Shown here in pieces: positions 35,587-43,455 of a stretch of DNA of 64,000 bases. The DNA is from Pseudomonas sp. FP453. Its GTDB lineage: Bacteria; Pseudomonadota; Gammaproteobacteria; Pseudomonadales; Pseudomonadaceae. The position numbers and the translations under genes were made by a program. The number at the start of each line of letters is the position of its first letter. The first letter of the stretch is position 1. The stretch spans positions 1,860,001 to 1,924,000 of the forward strand of contig NZ_CP117435.1 in NCBI RefSeq assembly GCF_030687495.1, given 5' to 3'. The notes under the pieces are model-generated. The model did not search any database. It was not told where the DNA came from and was given only the letters and a program-made list of their open reading frames with translations.

Positions 35587-35954
35587 CAATCGCAGAATTG
35601 CAGGACATTGGCCCGGGTCTTTTCGTTGGGGGCGTTCTGGTCCTGTTGCAGCCAGAACTGGCATTTGGGGTTGGACAGGTTGCGCGCATTGTTGCGGGCC
35701 TGGTCCAGGGTTTGTTGCTGTTCCTGCTTGTGCAGGTTCTGTTGATACTGCTCGAACAGGCGGTTCGGCGGTTCCGGTGGCACCTCCACCGGCGTGCCCA
35801 GTTGCTGCACCGCCTGCGCCACTGGCGCCAGGCTTTGCGGGAATAGATAACGCGACGCCAGCCAGGCGGTCAGCGCAATGGCGACAAACCCCAGCCATAC
35901 GCCAAACGCGATGGCGGCACTGAGTTTGAACAACGACAACGGACGATCAGACAT
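35586..35954 (-). CDS. single-span membrane protein of unknown function
   Basis: The 122-residue protein has a short N-terminal cytoplasmic part, one membrane helix (about 13-36, FGVWLGFVAIALTAWLASRYLF), and a periplasmic part rich in Gln and Asn ending in KCQFWLQQDQNAPNEKTRANVLQFC. The two cysteines there could form a disulfide. GGAGG lies 6 bases before ATG 35954. It is translationally coupled to the Gre-like gene, an odd partner for an envelope protein. Confidence 0.65.
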   Translation of the reverse strand: MSDRPLSLFKLSAAIAFGVWLGFVAIALTAWLASRYLFPQSLAPVAQAVQQLGTPVEVPPEPPNRLFEQYQQNLHKQEQQQTLDQARNNARNLSNPKCQFWLQQDQNAPNEKTRANVLQFCD

Positions 35955-36086
35955 GGCGGCCTCCTGGCAGGCATTTGCGGCGTGGCGGCGATTGTCGCAC
36001 AGCCACCGTGCAGAATAATCGCGATCAAGTCTTCTGCATCGGCGCATTTATACGGACAATCGAGCCTTTAAGTGTTGGAGCCCGGA

Positions 36087-37220
36087 ATGAAAGCCCGCTG
36101 GGATATTTTTTGCAGCGTCGTCGACAACTACGGCGACATCGGCGTGACCTGGCGCCTGGCCCGGCAATTGGTGGCAGAGCATGGCTGTGACGTGCGCCTG
36201 TGGGTTGATGACCTGCGCGCGTTCGAGCGCATGTGCCCGGAGATCGACGTACAACTGGGCCAGCAATCGCAGGCCGGCGTCGACGTGTGCCACTGGCCGG
36301 CCGAGTGGCAGGGCGCGGCAGCGGCGGATGTGGTGATTGCCGCATTCGCTTGCCAGCTGCCGCCTGACTATATGGACGCCATGGCCGCGCGCGAACGCCC
36401 GCCGTTGTGGATGAACCTGGATTACCTGAGCGCCGAGGATTGGGTCGTGGGCTGTCACCGCTTGCCCTCGGTGAAGTTCAAGGGCGTGCAGAAGTACTTC
36501 TTCTTTCCCGGTTTCCGTGCGGGTACAGGCGGGCTGTTGCGCGAGGCCGGGCTGCTTGAGCAGCGTCGGGCGTTTCAGCAGGATGCCGCCGCGCAGCAAA
36601 AATTCCTGCAAACCCTGGGCGTATTTCCGGCGACGTCTGCGCGGCTGATCTCGCTGTTTGCCTACGAAAACGCCGGGCTCGCTGCTTGGCTGGACGTGTT
36701 ATCGACGGACGGGCGTACCACCCATCTATTGGTGCCGGAAGGGCGCATCCTCGGTGATGTGCAGCGTTGGCTGGGTGTCGAGGGGCTTGCGGTGGGCGAC
36801 GTGCATCAGCGCAGTGCCCTGACGGTGCAGGTGCTGCCGTTTGTGCGCCAGGACCAATATGACCGCCTGCTGTGGTGCTGTGAGTTCAATGCTGTGCGCG
36901 GCGAAGACTCCTTCGTGCGGGCGCAATGGGCCGGCCGGCCGCTGTTGTGGCACATCTACCGGCAGGACGAAGACATTCACCTCGACAAGCTCGACGCGTT
37001 CCTGGCGCTGTACACCGCCGCCTTGTCACCGGCGGCGCGGGCGGCCCTGATCACGCTGTGGCAAGCCTGGAACACGCAGGGCGATATGGCGCAACCGTGG
37101 AAAATGCTCATGGAGCACTGGCCGGAGATCAACCAGCACGCCGAATCCTGGTGTCTGGAACAGGCCTTGCAGGCCGATCTTGCGACGGCGCTGGTACAGT
37201 TTTATGAAAGTTGGATATGA
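36087..37220 (+). CDS. earP: EF-P arginine rhamnosyltransferase EarP
   Basis: EarP transfers rhamnose from dTDP-rhamnose to Arg32 of EF-P, which is required for EF-P to rescue polyproline stalling. The 377-residue product begins MKARWDIFCSVVDNYGDIGVTWRLA, placing the catalytic aspartates at 13 and 17 as described for Pseudomonas EarP. It later shows EDSFVRAQWAGRPLLWHIY, the nucleotide-sugar site. GGAG 6 bases upstream supports ATG 36087. The substrate gene efp follows 49 bases later. Confidence 0.93.
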   Translation: MKARWDIFCSVVDNYGDIGVTWRLARQLVAEHGCDVRLWVDDLRAFERMCPEIDVQLGQQSQAGVDVCHWPAEWQGAAAADVVIAAFACQLPPDYMDAMAARERPPLWMNLDYLSAEDWVVGCHRLPSVKFKGVQKYFFFPGFRAGTGGLLREAGLLEQRRAFQQDAAAQQKFLQTLGVFPATSARLISLFAYENAGLAAWLDVLSTDGRTTHLLVPEGRILGDVQRWLGVEGLAVGDVHQRSALTVQVLPFVRQDQYDRLLWCCEFNAVRGEDSFVRAQWAGRPLLWHIYRQDEDIHLDKLDAFLALYTAALSPAARAALITLWQAWNTQGDMAQPWKMLMEHWPEINQHAESWCLEQALQADLATALVQFYESWI

Positions 37221-37269
37221 TATGCCACCTTGAATTTTGTAAATCCCATCCAAATTTCGGATATATGCA

Positions 37270-37842
37270 ATGAAAACTGGTAAAGAACTGAAACCCGGTA
37301 CAGTGATCCGTCTCGAAAACGACCCTTGGCTGGTTCAGAAAGCTGAGTTCACCAAGTCTGGTCGTAACAGCGCAATCATGAAGACCAAGCTGAAGAACCT
37401 GCTGACCGGTTACAAGACCGAGATCGTCTACAGCGCCGACGACAAACTGGACGACGTGATCCTCGACCGCAAAGAAGCGACCCTGTCCTTCATCAGCGGC
37501 GACACCTACACGTTCATGGACACCACTGACTACACCATGTACGAGCTGAACGCTGAAGACATCGAAGCCGTTCTGCCGTTCGTTGAAGAAGGCATGGAAG
37601 ACATCTGCGAAGCTATCTTCTTCGAAGACCGTCTGGTTTCCGTAGAGCTGCCGACCACCATCGTGCGTCAGGTTGACTACACCGAAGGTTCCGCTCGCGG
37701 CGACACTTCGGGCAAGGTGATGAAGCCTGCCAAACTGAAAAACGGTACCGAGCTGGCTGTTGCAGATTTCATCGAAATCGGCGACATGATCGAGATCGAC
37801 ACCCGTGAAGGTGGTTCGTACAAAGGTCGCGCCAAGAAGTAA
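37270..37842 (+). CDS. efp: translation elongation factor P
   Basis: EF-P binds the ribosome and relieves stalling on consecutive prolines. The 190-residue product has the three-domain form, with residue 32 an arginine at the loop tip (FTKSGRNSA), which is the rhamnosylated form rather than the lysine type. It ends at the conserved [15 protein letters not shown]. It follows earP, and a bidirectional terminator lies behind it. Confidence 0.97.
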   Translation: MKTGKELKPGTVIRLENDPWLVQKAEFTKSGRNSAIMKTKLKNLLTGYKTEIVYSADDKLDDVILDRKEATLSFISGDTYTFMDTTDYTMYELNAEDIEAVLPFVEEGMEDICEAIFFEDRLVSVELPTTIVRQVDYTEGSARGDTSGKVMKPAKLKNGTELAVADFIEIGDMIEIDTREGGSYKGRAKK

Positions 37843-37861
37843 TTCTGGCCCCGCCGCTACG

Positions 37862-37891
37862 AAAAAAACCCGACTTAGCGTCGGGTTTTTT
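37862..37891. terminator. bidirectional terminator between efp and ohr
   Basis: AACCCGAC and GTCGGGTT pair around a short loop, with A7 before and T run after. It serves efp and, on the other strand, ohr. Confidence 0.85.
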
Positions 37892-37906
37892 ATGGGCGTC
37901 TGTTTA

Positions 37907-38326
37907 TCAGACCGTGACGTGCAGGCGCACATCCACATTGCCGCGCGTGGCGTTGGAGTACGGGCACACCTGGTGGGCCGCGTCGACCAGGCTTTGTGCA
38001 TCGTCCTGATCCAGGCCCGGCAGGCTGATGTGCAGGTCGATGTCCAAGCCAAAACCACCGGGGATTTGACCGATGCCGACGTGGGCAGTGATCGAAGCGT
38101 CATCCGGGATCTTGCGTTTGGTCTGGCTGGCGACGAATTTCAGCGCGCCAATAAAGCAGGCCGAGTAGCCGGCGGCGAACAGTTGCTCAGGGTTGGTGGC
38201 CTGGCCACCGGCACCGCCCAATTCCTTGGGGGTGGAGAGTTTGACGTCGAGGATGTTGTCGCTGGAAACCGCACGACCATCACGGCCGCCGGTGGCGGTA
38301 GCTACTGCGGTGTAGAGAGTTTGCAT
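37907..38326 (-). CDS. ohr: organic hydroperoxide resistance protein Ohr
   Basis: Ohr is a thiol peroxidase reducing organic hydroperoxides, using lipoylated proteins as reductant. The 139-residue product carries both catalytic cysteines, in FAAGYSACFIGAL and HQVCPYSNATRGN. It begins MQTLYTAVATATGGRDG as in its relatives. AGAGGA 8 bases before ATG 38326 supports the start. It has ohrR upstream on the same strand, with operator-like repeats between. Confidence 0.95.
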   Translation of the reverse strand: MQTLYTAVATATGGRDGRAVSSDNILDVKLSTPKELGGAGGQATNPEQLFAAGYSACFIGALKFVASQTKRKIPDDASITAHVGIGQIPGGFGLDIDLHISLPGLDQDDAQSLVDAAHQVCPYSNATRGNVDVRLHVTV

Positions 38327-38346
38327 GGTGTCGTCCTCTGGGTGTG

Positions 38347-38430
38347 TAGCGCTAAATGTTTGCGCGCTAAGTAGTTGGTGAGGCGAATGTATAGCGCTAA
38401 TGTTTTGCGCGCAAGATAAATTTGCAAATT
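38347..38430 (-). promoter_or_regulatory. candidate OhrR operator region of ohr
   Basis: Two near-identical repeats, TAGCGCTAAATGTTTGCGCG at 38347 and TAGCGCTAATGTTTTGCGCG at 38392, lie 45 bases apart. A perfect 12-bp palindrome AATTTGCAAATT follows at 38419-38430. A third copy of the repeat type lies in the ohrR promoter (39089-39114). Assignment to OhrR is inference from position. Confidence 0.55.
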
Positions 38431-38468
38431 ATTTCCCTCGCGATCTTTTTGCCACACCACAAAATCAA

Positions 38469-38559
38469 ATGTGGGAGCTGGCTTGCCTGCGATAGCGGTG
38501 TGTCAGTCGATAGGTTTTTGACTGATCTACCGCTATCGCGGGCAAGCCCGCTCCCACAT
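38469..38559. repeat. hybrid REP pair
   Basis: The left arm is of the GAGCTGGCTTGCCTGC sub-variant and the right arm of the GCGGGCAAGCCCGC sub-variant. The rest of the arms (ATGTGGGAG ... GATAGCGG) match in inverted order, and the inner loop has its own inverted repeat (TCAGTC/GACTGA). It separates ohr and ohrR. Confidence 0.8.
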
Positions 38560-38602
38560 TGATTGCTCCCACACTTCAGGTTTCTGCGGCAGGTCTACTG
38601 TG

Positions 38603-39055
38603 TCAGACGCTGGCTTGCAGGTTGCTGCGCAACGCAATCAAATCAGCTTGCAGCTTGCGCAGCTGTTCCAGCTCCAGGCCGCTGGCACCCAGGATGCACT
38701 GCGGAATGCCCATGGCTTTCTCCTGCAGGGCGCGCCCGGCGGCGGTCAGTTCCACCACCACCACCCGCTCATCCTCACGGCTGCGCGTGCGGCTCAGCAG
38801 CCCTTCAGCTTCCAGGCGCTTGAGCAGCGGGGTGAGTGAGCCCGGGTCCGTCAGCAGGCGGCTGCTGATTTCGCCGACGGTCAAGCCGTCTTCTTCCCAC
38901 AGGACCATCATGGCCAGGTATTGCGGATAGGTCAGGCCAAGGGCTTGCAGCAGCGGCTTGTAGACCTTGGTCATCAGCAGCGACGTGGAGTGCAGGGCGA
39001 AGCACAGCTGGTTGTCCAGCATCAGGGATTCGCACGGGGCGGGATTTTTGCTCAT
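38603..39055 (-). CDS. ohrR: MarR-family peroxide regulator OhrR
   Basis: OhrR represses ohr and is released when its reactive cysteine is oxidised by organic hydroperoxides. The 150-residue product has the N-terminal sensing cysteine in MLDNQLCFALHS (Cys18), a winged helix (LTVGEISSRLLTDPGSLTPLLKRLEAEGLLSRTRSREDER) and a C-terminal helix. The position next to ohr, with repeats shared by both promoters, supports autorepression. Confidence 0.9.
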   Translation of the reverse strand: MSKNPAPCESLMLDNQLCFALHSTSLLMTKVYKPLLQALGLTYPQYLAMMVLWEEDGLTVGEISSRLLTDPGSLTPLLKRLEAEGLLSRTRSREDERVVVVELTAAGRALQEKAMGIPQCILGASGLELEQLRKLQADLIALRSNLQASV

Positions 39056-39088
39056 GGGGTACCTCGCAAAGCATCTATGGGCTGGAAT

Positions 39089-39114
39089 CTAGCGGGCAAA
39101 TGTTTAAGGCGCCA
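39089..39114 (-). promoter_or_regulatory. candidate OhrR site upstream of ohrR
   Basis: CTAGCGGGCAAATGTTTAAG (from 39089) followed by GCGCCA resembles, in the opposite reading, the two repeats in front of ohr (shared TAGCG-GCAAA--TTTA-GCGC pattern). It is about 35 bases upstream of the ohrR start. Confidence 0.45.
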
Positions 39115-39133
39115 GATAATTCTGTCCGGGCAG

Positions 39134-40084
39134 TCAGACCAAACCGCTCTGCAAGGCCAGATCCCAGGGCGGTACCGGGCTGAAACGGGTTTTCAGGTAT
39201 TCCAGCAACAACCGGCTGCGGGCGTTGGGCTGTTGTTCCAGGCGCAGGGCGTAGATGCCGGTGGTCTCCGGGCTTGGCAGGCCGTCTTCGCAAAACAGCG
39301 GCACCAGTTCGCCGCGCACCAGGTATTCGCTGGCCAGCCACGTCGGCAAATGGGCGATGCCCAAGCCGGCCAAGGCGCCGGAGAGCAGGGCCTCGGCATT
39401 GTTGGCGCTCATGCGGATGCGCTGCGGGCGATAAGTGGCGCGGCGCCCGTCCAGCTCGAAACGCCAGGCGAACATCGGCGCCAGGCCATCCCAATCCAGG
39501 CCATCATGTTCATTCAGGTCGCGGGGATGGCGCGGTGTACCGCGGCTTTTCAAGTAGGTAGGGCTGGCGCAGGCGATGCGCACGATACTGGCCAGCGGCG
39601 TGGCAATCAGCCGTGTGTCGACGATATGCCCGGCCCGCAGCACCAGGTCAACCTTGCCCAGGTGCGCGCCCTGCATATCCACAAAGCTGTCGATCAGGTG
39701 CAGGTGCACGTCCCGCCCCGGATACACATTGAGGAAGTCGGCGATCACCGGCGCCAGGTGCCGGCGGCCAAACGCGGCTGGCGCATCCACCCGGATCAAG
39801 CCCTCCGGCGCATGGCTGAGGGACACCGCTTCGGCCCGCGCCAACTGCAACTCGCTGACAATCCGCCGCGCCCGCTCGGCAAACGCCAGGCCCGCCGGGG
39901 TCGGCACCACGGCGTGGGTGCTGCGCTGGAACAGGCGACTGCCTACGGAATTTTCCAGGCTGTCGATACGCCGCGCCACCGCCGAGGGCGTCAGGGGATG
40001 GCGGCGCGCGGCGGCGGAAAAGCTGCCGGTTTCCAGTACATCGAGGAACAGGCTCAATTGGTCGGTCAACGTATTCGGGTTCAT
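39134..40084 (-). CDS. LysR-family transcriptional regulator
   Basis: The 316-residue protein has an N-terminal winged HTH (LFLDVLETGSFSAAARRHPLTPSAVARRIDSLENSVGSRLF) and a substrate-binding domain. It belongs to the common LysR group with DAPAAFGRRHLAPVIADFL. It is divergent from the TauE-type exporter gene 107 bases away, so it may control it, which is the usual LysR arrangement. Inducer unknown. Confidence 0.88.
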   Translation of the reverse strand: MNPNTLTDQLSLFLDVLETGSFSAAARRHPLTPSAVARRIDSLENSVGSRLFQRSTHAVVPTPAGLAFAERARRIVSELQLARAEAVSLSHAPEGLIRVDAPAAFGRRHLAPVIADFLNVYPGRDVHLHLIDSFVDMQGAHLGKVDLVLRAGHIVDTRLIATPLASIVRIACASPTYLKSRGTPRHPRDLNEHDGLDWDGLAPMFAWRFELDGRRATYRPQRIRMSANNAEALLSGALAGLGIAHLPTWLASEYLVRGELVPLFCEDGLPSPETTGIYALRLEQQPNARSRLLLEYLKTRFSPVPPWDLALQSGLV

Positions 40085-40191
40085 GGCAGGCGCTTATGCG
40101 AGATCGGCACAGCCATTGTGCGTTGCTGTGCGTTTCCGTGCTAGAGCGGACTGCGTAGCATGCAGGCCTTGGGATTGTGGAGTGGCCAGCT

Positions 40192-40941
40192 GTGTTGGAT
40201 TTAGCGTTGTACCTGGTATTGGGCGTGGCCTTGGGCACGGTGGGCGGTTTGTTCGGCATCGGCGGCGGGTTGATTGCCATCCCGGTGCTGGGGGTGTTTT
40301 TCGGCCTGGATCAGCAGATTGCCCAAGGCACTGCCCTGGTGATGGTGGTGCCCAACGTGATGCTCGCGCTGTGGCGCTACCACCAGCGCAACCGTATTCA
40401 ACTGCGCCATGCCCTGCCGTTGGGCAGCATGGGGTTCTGCTTTGCGTGGCTGGGCTCGATCTGGGCGGTGGGCCTGGATGCGGGCGCGATGCGTATCGGT
40501 TTTATCGCCTTCCTGGTGGCGCTGTCGGCCTACAACCTGTTGCGCATGTTCACACGTAATGCGCCGCCGACGGCCGAGATGCGCTACTCCTGGCCATGGC
40601 TTGGGGTGCTGGGCGCAGCCTCCGGTTCCATGGGCGGGTTGTTTGGCGTCGGTGGCGCGGTGGTGGCGACGCCCGTACTGACCAGCCTGTTCGGCACCAC
40701 CCAAGTCGTCGCCCAAGGCCTGTCCCTGGCCCTGGCATTGCCCAGCACCGGCGTGACCCTGGTGACCTACGCCTGGCACCACGAAGTCGATTGGGTGATC
40801 GGCGTGCCCTTGGCGGTCGGCGGTTTGCTCAGCATCAGCTGGGGGGTGAAAGTCGCCCATGCCTTGCGGGAGCGGGTGCTGCGCGGGCTGTTCTGCGGCT
40901 TCCTGATCGTGTGTGCGGTGATGCTGACCTTCAAAGTCTGA
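40192..40941 (+). CDS. sulfite exporter TauE/SafE family membrane protein
   Basis: The 249-residue protein has about eight hydrophobic helices in two repeats. Each repeat starts with the family's glycine-rich loop (GTVGGLFGIGGGLIAIPVLGV and GSMGGLFGVGGAVVATPVLTS). TauE-type proteins export sulfite, sulfoacetate or related anions. GTG 40192 is chosen since GGAG lies 9 bases upstream; GTG 40177 is an alternative. Its 3' end overlaps that of the convergent LysR gene by 11 bases. Confidence 0.85.
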   Translation: MLDLALYLVLGVALGTVGGLFGIGGGLIAIPVLGVFFGLDQQIAQGTALVMVVPNVMLALWRYHQRNRIQLRHALPLGSMGFCFAWLGSIWAVGLDAGAMRIGFIAFLVALSAYNLLRMFTRNAPPTAEMRYSWPWLGVLGAASGSMGGLFGVGGAVVATPVLTSLFGTTQVVAQGLSLALALPSTGVTLVTYAWHHEVDWVIGVPLAVGGLLSISWGVKVAHALRERVLRGLFCGFLIVCAVMLTFKV

Positions 40942-41812
40942 AACCTTCGATGATGTAGTCGGCCAGGCATGCGGTGATGGGCGAGGCCATCAGCGGGTTG
41001 CGCAGCAAGTGCAGGTTCATCGACGGCAGCGCCGGGAAACCCTGGTCGCTCCCCAGCACGCGCAGGTCTTCGGTCACCAGGCTTTCCATGCTGACCATCA
41101 CCGCCAGGCCGGCGTTGACCACCGCCTGGATCGCCGCGACATTGGAGCTGTGATAGGCCAGGCGATAGTCGCGGCCGATGGCATCCAGTGCCGAGCAGGC
41201 CCACTGGGTGTAGAGGCAGTCGGGGCCGGAAATCGCCAGTGGCAAGGCCGCATGTTCATCCACGCAGAAACACGGCGCTGCCGCCCACACCATGCGTTCG
41301 GTGCGCAGCAACTCGCCGACTTCCTTGGTGGGTTCGCGGCTGATCACGGTCAAGGCCAGGTCGCGGCGTTGCATCAGCACCGTTGACGACTCGCAGTGCA
41401 GTTCGATCTGGATCAGCGGATAGGCCTTGGAAAACTGCTTGAGAATCCCCGGCAGGAAGCGCATCACGTAGTCGTCCGGCGTGCCGATGCGCACCAGCCC
41501 GACCATATGCGGCTCGCGCAGGGTGTTGAACACCTCGCTGTGCAGTTTCAGGATGCGCCGCGCATAGCCCAGCAACACTTGCCCCTCGGGGGTCAGGCGC
41601 ACCTGGCGGCCATCGCGTTCGAACAGCTTGCGCTGCAACACGTCCTCCTCCAGCCGCTTCATCTGCATGCTCACCGCCGATTGGGTGCGGTTGACCTGTT
41701 CGCCGGCGCGGGTAAAGCCGCCCTGGTCGGCGATGGCGACGAAGGTGCGCAGTACTTCGGTGTCGATGCTGGGGTAGCCTGACAATTGATCAATCTCTGA
41801 GATGTATTGCAT
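40931..41812 (-). CDS. LysR-family transcriptional regulator
   Basis: The 293-residue protein has an N-terminal HTH (LRTFVAIADQGGFTRAGEQVNRTQSAVSMQMKRLEEDV) and a substrate domain with VRIGTPDDYVMRFLPGIL, characteristic of the LrhA/HexA-like group. ATG 41812 is taken as start (MQYISEIDQLSG); ATG 41821 is equally possible, and neither has a strong ribosome site. A divergent DUF1127 gene begins 70 bases away. Confidence 0.88.
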   Translation of the reverse strand: MQYISEIDQLSGYPSIDTEVLRTFVAIADQGGFTRAGEQVNRTQSAVSMQMKRLEEDVLQRKLFERDGRQVRLTPEGQVLLGYARRILKLHSEVFNTLREPHMVGLVRIGTPDDYVMRFLPGILKQFSKAYPLIQIELHCESSTVLMQRRDLALTVISREPTKEVGELLRTERMVWAAAPCFCVDEHAALPLAISGPDCLYTQWACSALDAIGRDYRLAYHSSNVAAIQAVVNAGLAVMVSMESLVTEDLRVLGSDQGFPALPSMNLHLLRNPLMASPITACLADYIIEGFRL

Positions 41813-41882
41813 AAGAAACATTCGTTGGATTGATCATAAGCCGGGCCACACACTTGTGCCATCCCCAAGGGAGGGCGAAAAG

Positions 41883-42077
41883 ATGAAAGGTCAAAAAGGT
41901 TTCGTATTGCTGGCGAAGCGCCCATTTAGCGGGGTGCTGAATGCACTAGTCCGCTGGCAGGAGCGCCAGGTGTTGGCGAGTTTGAGCGATGATGCACTCA
42001 AGGACATCGGGCTGCGCCGTGCGGATGTGGAGCGTGAGCGCCGCCTGCATGCCTGGCAAGATCCGCTGCGAAAATGA
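41883..42077 (+). CDS. DUF1127 small protein
   Basis: The 64-residue basic protein carries the DUF1127 (YjiS-like) motif: LVRWQERQVLASLSDDALKDIGLRRADVERE. Such proteins are small, arginine-rich and have been linked to RNA binding and phosphate or carbon metabolism in other bacteria; here no role is shown. A purine-rich GGGAGGGCGAAAAG precedes ATG 41883. Confidence 0.85.
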   Translation: MKGQKGFVLLAKRPFSGVLNALVRWQERQVLASLSDDALKDIGLRRADVERERRLHAWQDPLRK

Positions 42078-42122
42078 CCGTGGATGCAGTAGGGTGGTTG
42101 GCGCGCCCACACGGAGAGTCCC

Positions 42123-43352
42123 ATGCCCGCCGACCTGTCTTTCTCACTTAAGCAAGCTCGCCGCATGGCGCTGGCAGCCCAGGGTTTTTCCGGGCGCCAG
42201 GCGCCTGCACAGATCAAGGCCGCGCAGCTCAATCGGGTGATCGAACGCCTGGGTGTGTTACAGATCGATTCGGTCAACGCGGTGGTGCGCTCGCACTACC
42301 TGCCGCTGTTTTCCCGCTTGGGCAACTATTCTGCGCAGATCCTTGAACAGGCCGCCTGGAGCCAGGGGCGGCGGCGCTCGCTGTTTGAATACTGGGGGCA
42401 TGAGGCCTCGTTGCTGCCGATGGCGCTGTACCCGTTGATGCGCTGGCGCATGGAGCGGGCACGGCAAGGGCAGGGGATTTACGCGCAGATGGCGCGCTTT
42501 GGGCGTGAACAACAGGCGATTATCCAGCGCGTCCTGAAGACGGTTGAGCAGCAAGGCGCCGTCGGGGCGGGCAGCTTGTCCACCCGTGAAGAACGCGCCG
42601 GGCCGTGGTGGGACTGGAGTGAGGAAAAGCACGCGCTGGAATGGCTGTTCGCCGCCGGGCTGGTCACCGTGGCGGGTCGGCGCGGGTTTGAACGCCTCTA
42701 TGACCTGCCGGAGCGGGTGATCCCGGGCGAAGTCCTGCAAGCCCGCGTAGGCGAAGCCGCAGCGCTGCGTGGCTTGTTGCTGCACAGTGCCACCGCCTTG
42801 GGGGTGGCTACGGAAAAGGACCTGCGCGATTACTTTCGCCTGGACCCCGCCGACAGCCGCACTCGCCTCGCGGAGCTGGTGGAAGATGGGCAACTGCTGG
42901 CGTGCCAGGTGCAAGGCTGGAAGCAGGCGGCGTACTGCCTGCCAGAGACAAAAGTGCCGCGCAAAGTGTCGGCCAGTGCATTGCTGTCACCGTTCGATTC
43001 GCTGGTCTGGGAGCGCAGTCGCACCGAGCGGCTGTTCGATTTCCGTTATCGGCTGGAGATCTACACCCCGCAGGAGAAGCGGGTATACGGCTACTACGTG
43101 CTGCCGTTTTTGCACAATGAGCGGATCGCCGCGCGGGTTGATCTGCGGGCCGAGCGCGCGAATGGCTGCCTGGCGGTGCATGCTGTGCATGAGGAAGAGC
43201 CGGGGCTGGATGAGGAGGGGATGGTGGCGTTGGCGCTGAATTTGCGGCAGATGGCGGATTGGTTGGGGTTGGCGCGGGTGCAGTTGAATTGTCAGCGGGC
43301 GAGTGCGGTGCGGTTGAGGGTGGCAATGATCGGTATGGGTGTCGGCCTCTAG
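42123..43352 (+). CDS. YcaQ/AlkX-type DNA glycosylase
   Basis: The 409-residue protein belongs to the winged-helix YcaQ/AlkZ family of DNA glycosylases that unhook interstrand crosslinks or bulky alkyl adducts. The catalytic motif region reads GVLQIDSVNAVVRSHYL, the QxD form typical of the AlkX (YcaQ) branch rather than the QxQ of AlkZ. Other family marks are EYWGHEASLLP and DSLVWERSRTERLFDFRYRLEIY. A REP pair follows its stop. Confidence 0.85.
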   Translation: MPADLSFSLKQARRMALAAQGFSGRQAPAQIKAAQLNRVIERLGVLQIDSVNAVVRSHYLPLFSRLGNYSAQILEQAAWSQGRRRSLFEYWGHEASLLPMALYPLMRWRMERARQGQGIYAQMARFGREQQAIIQRVLKTVEQQGAVGAGSLSTREERAGPWWDWSEEKHALEWLFAAGLVTVAGRRGFERLYDLPERVIPGEVLQARVGEAAALRGLLLHSATALGVATEKDLRDYFRLDPADSRTRLAELVEDGQLLACQVQGWKQAAYCLPETKVPRKVSASALLSPFDSLVWERSRTERLFDFRYRLEIYTPQEKRVYGYYVLPFLHNERIAARVDLRAERANGCLAVHAVHEEEPGLDEEGMVALALNLRQMADWLGLARVQLNCQRASAVRLRVAMIGMGVGL

Positions 43353-43433
43353 GGCCTCATCGCGGGCAAGCCCGCTCCCACAATTGATCGTGTTCACAAA
43401 TCAAAATGTGGGAGCGGGCTTGCCCGCGATGGC
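43352..43433. repeat. REP pair, GCGGGC variant
   Basis: Inverted arms with CATCGCGGGCAAGCCCGCTC and its complement are separated by about 27 bases between convergent genes. Confidence 0.85.
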
Positions 43434-43455
43434 GTCAGTGCAGGCAGCCTGAATC

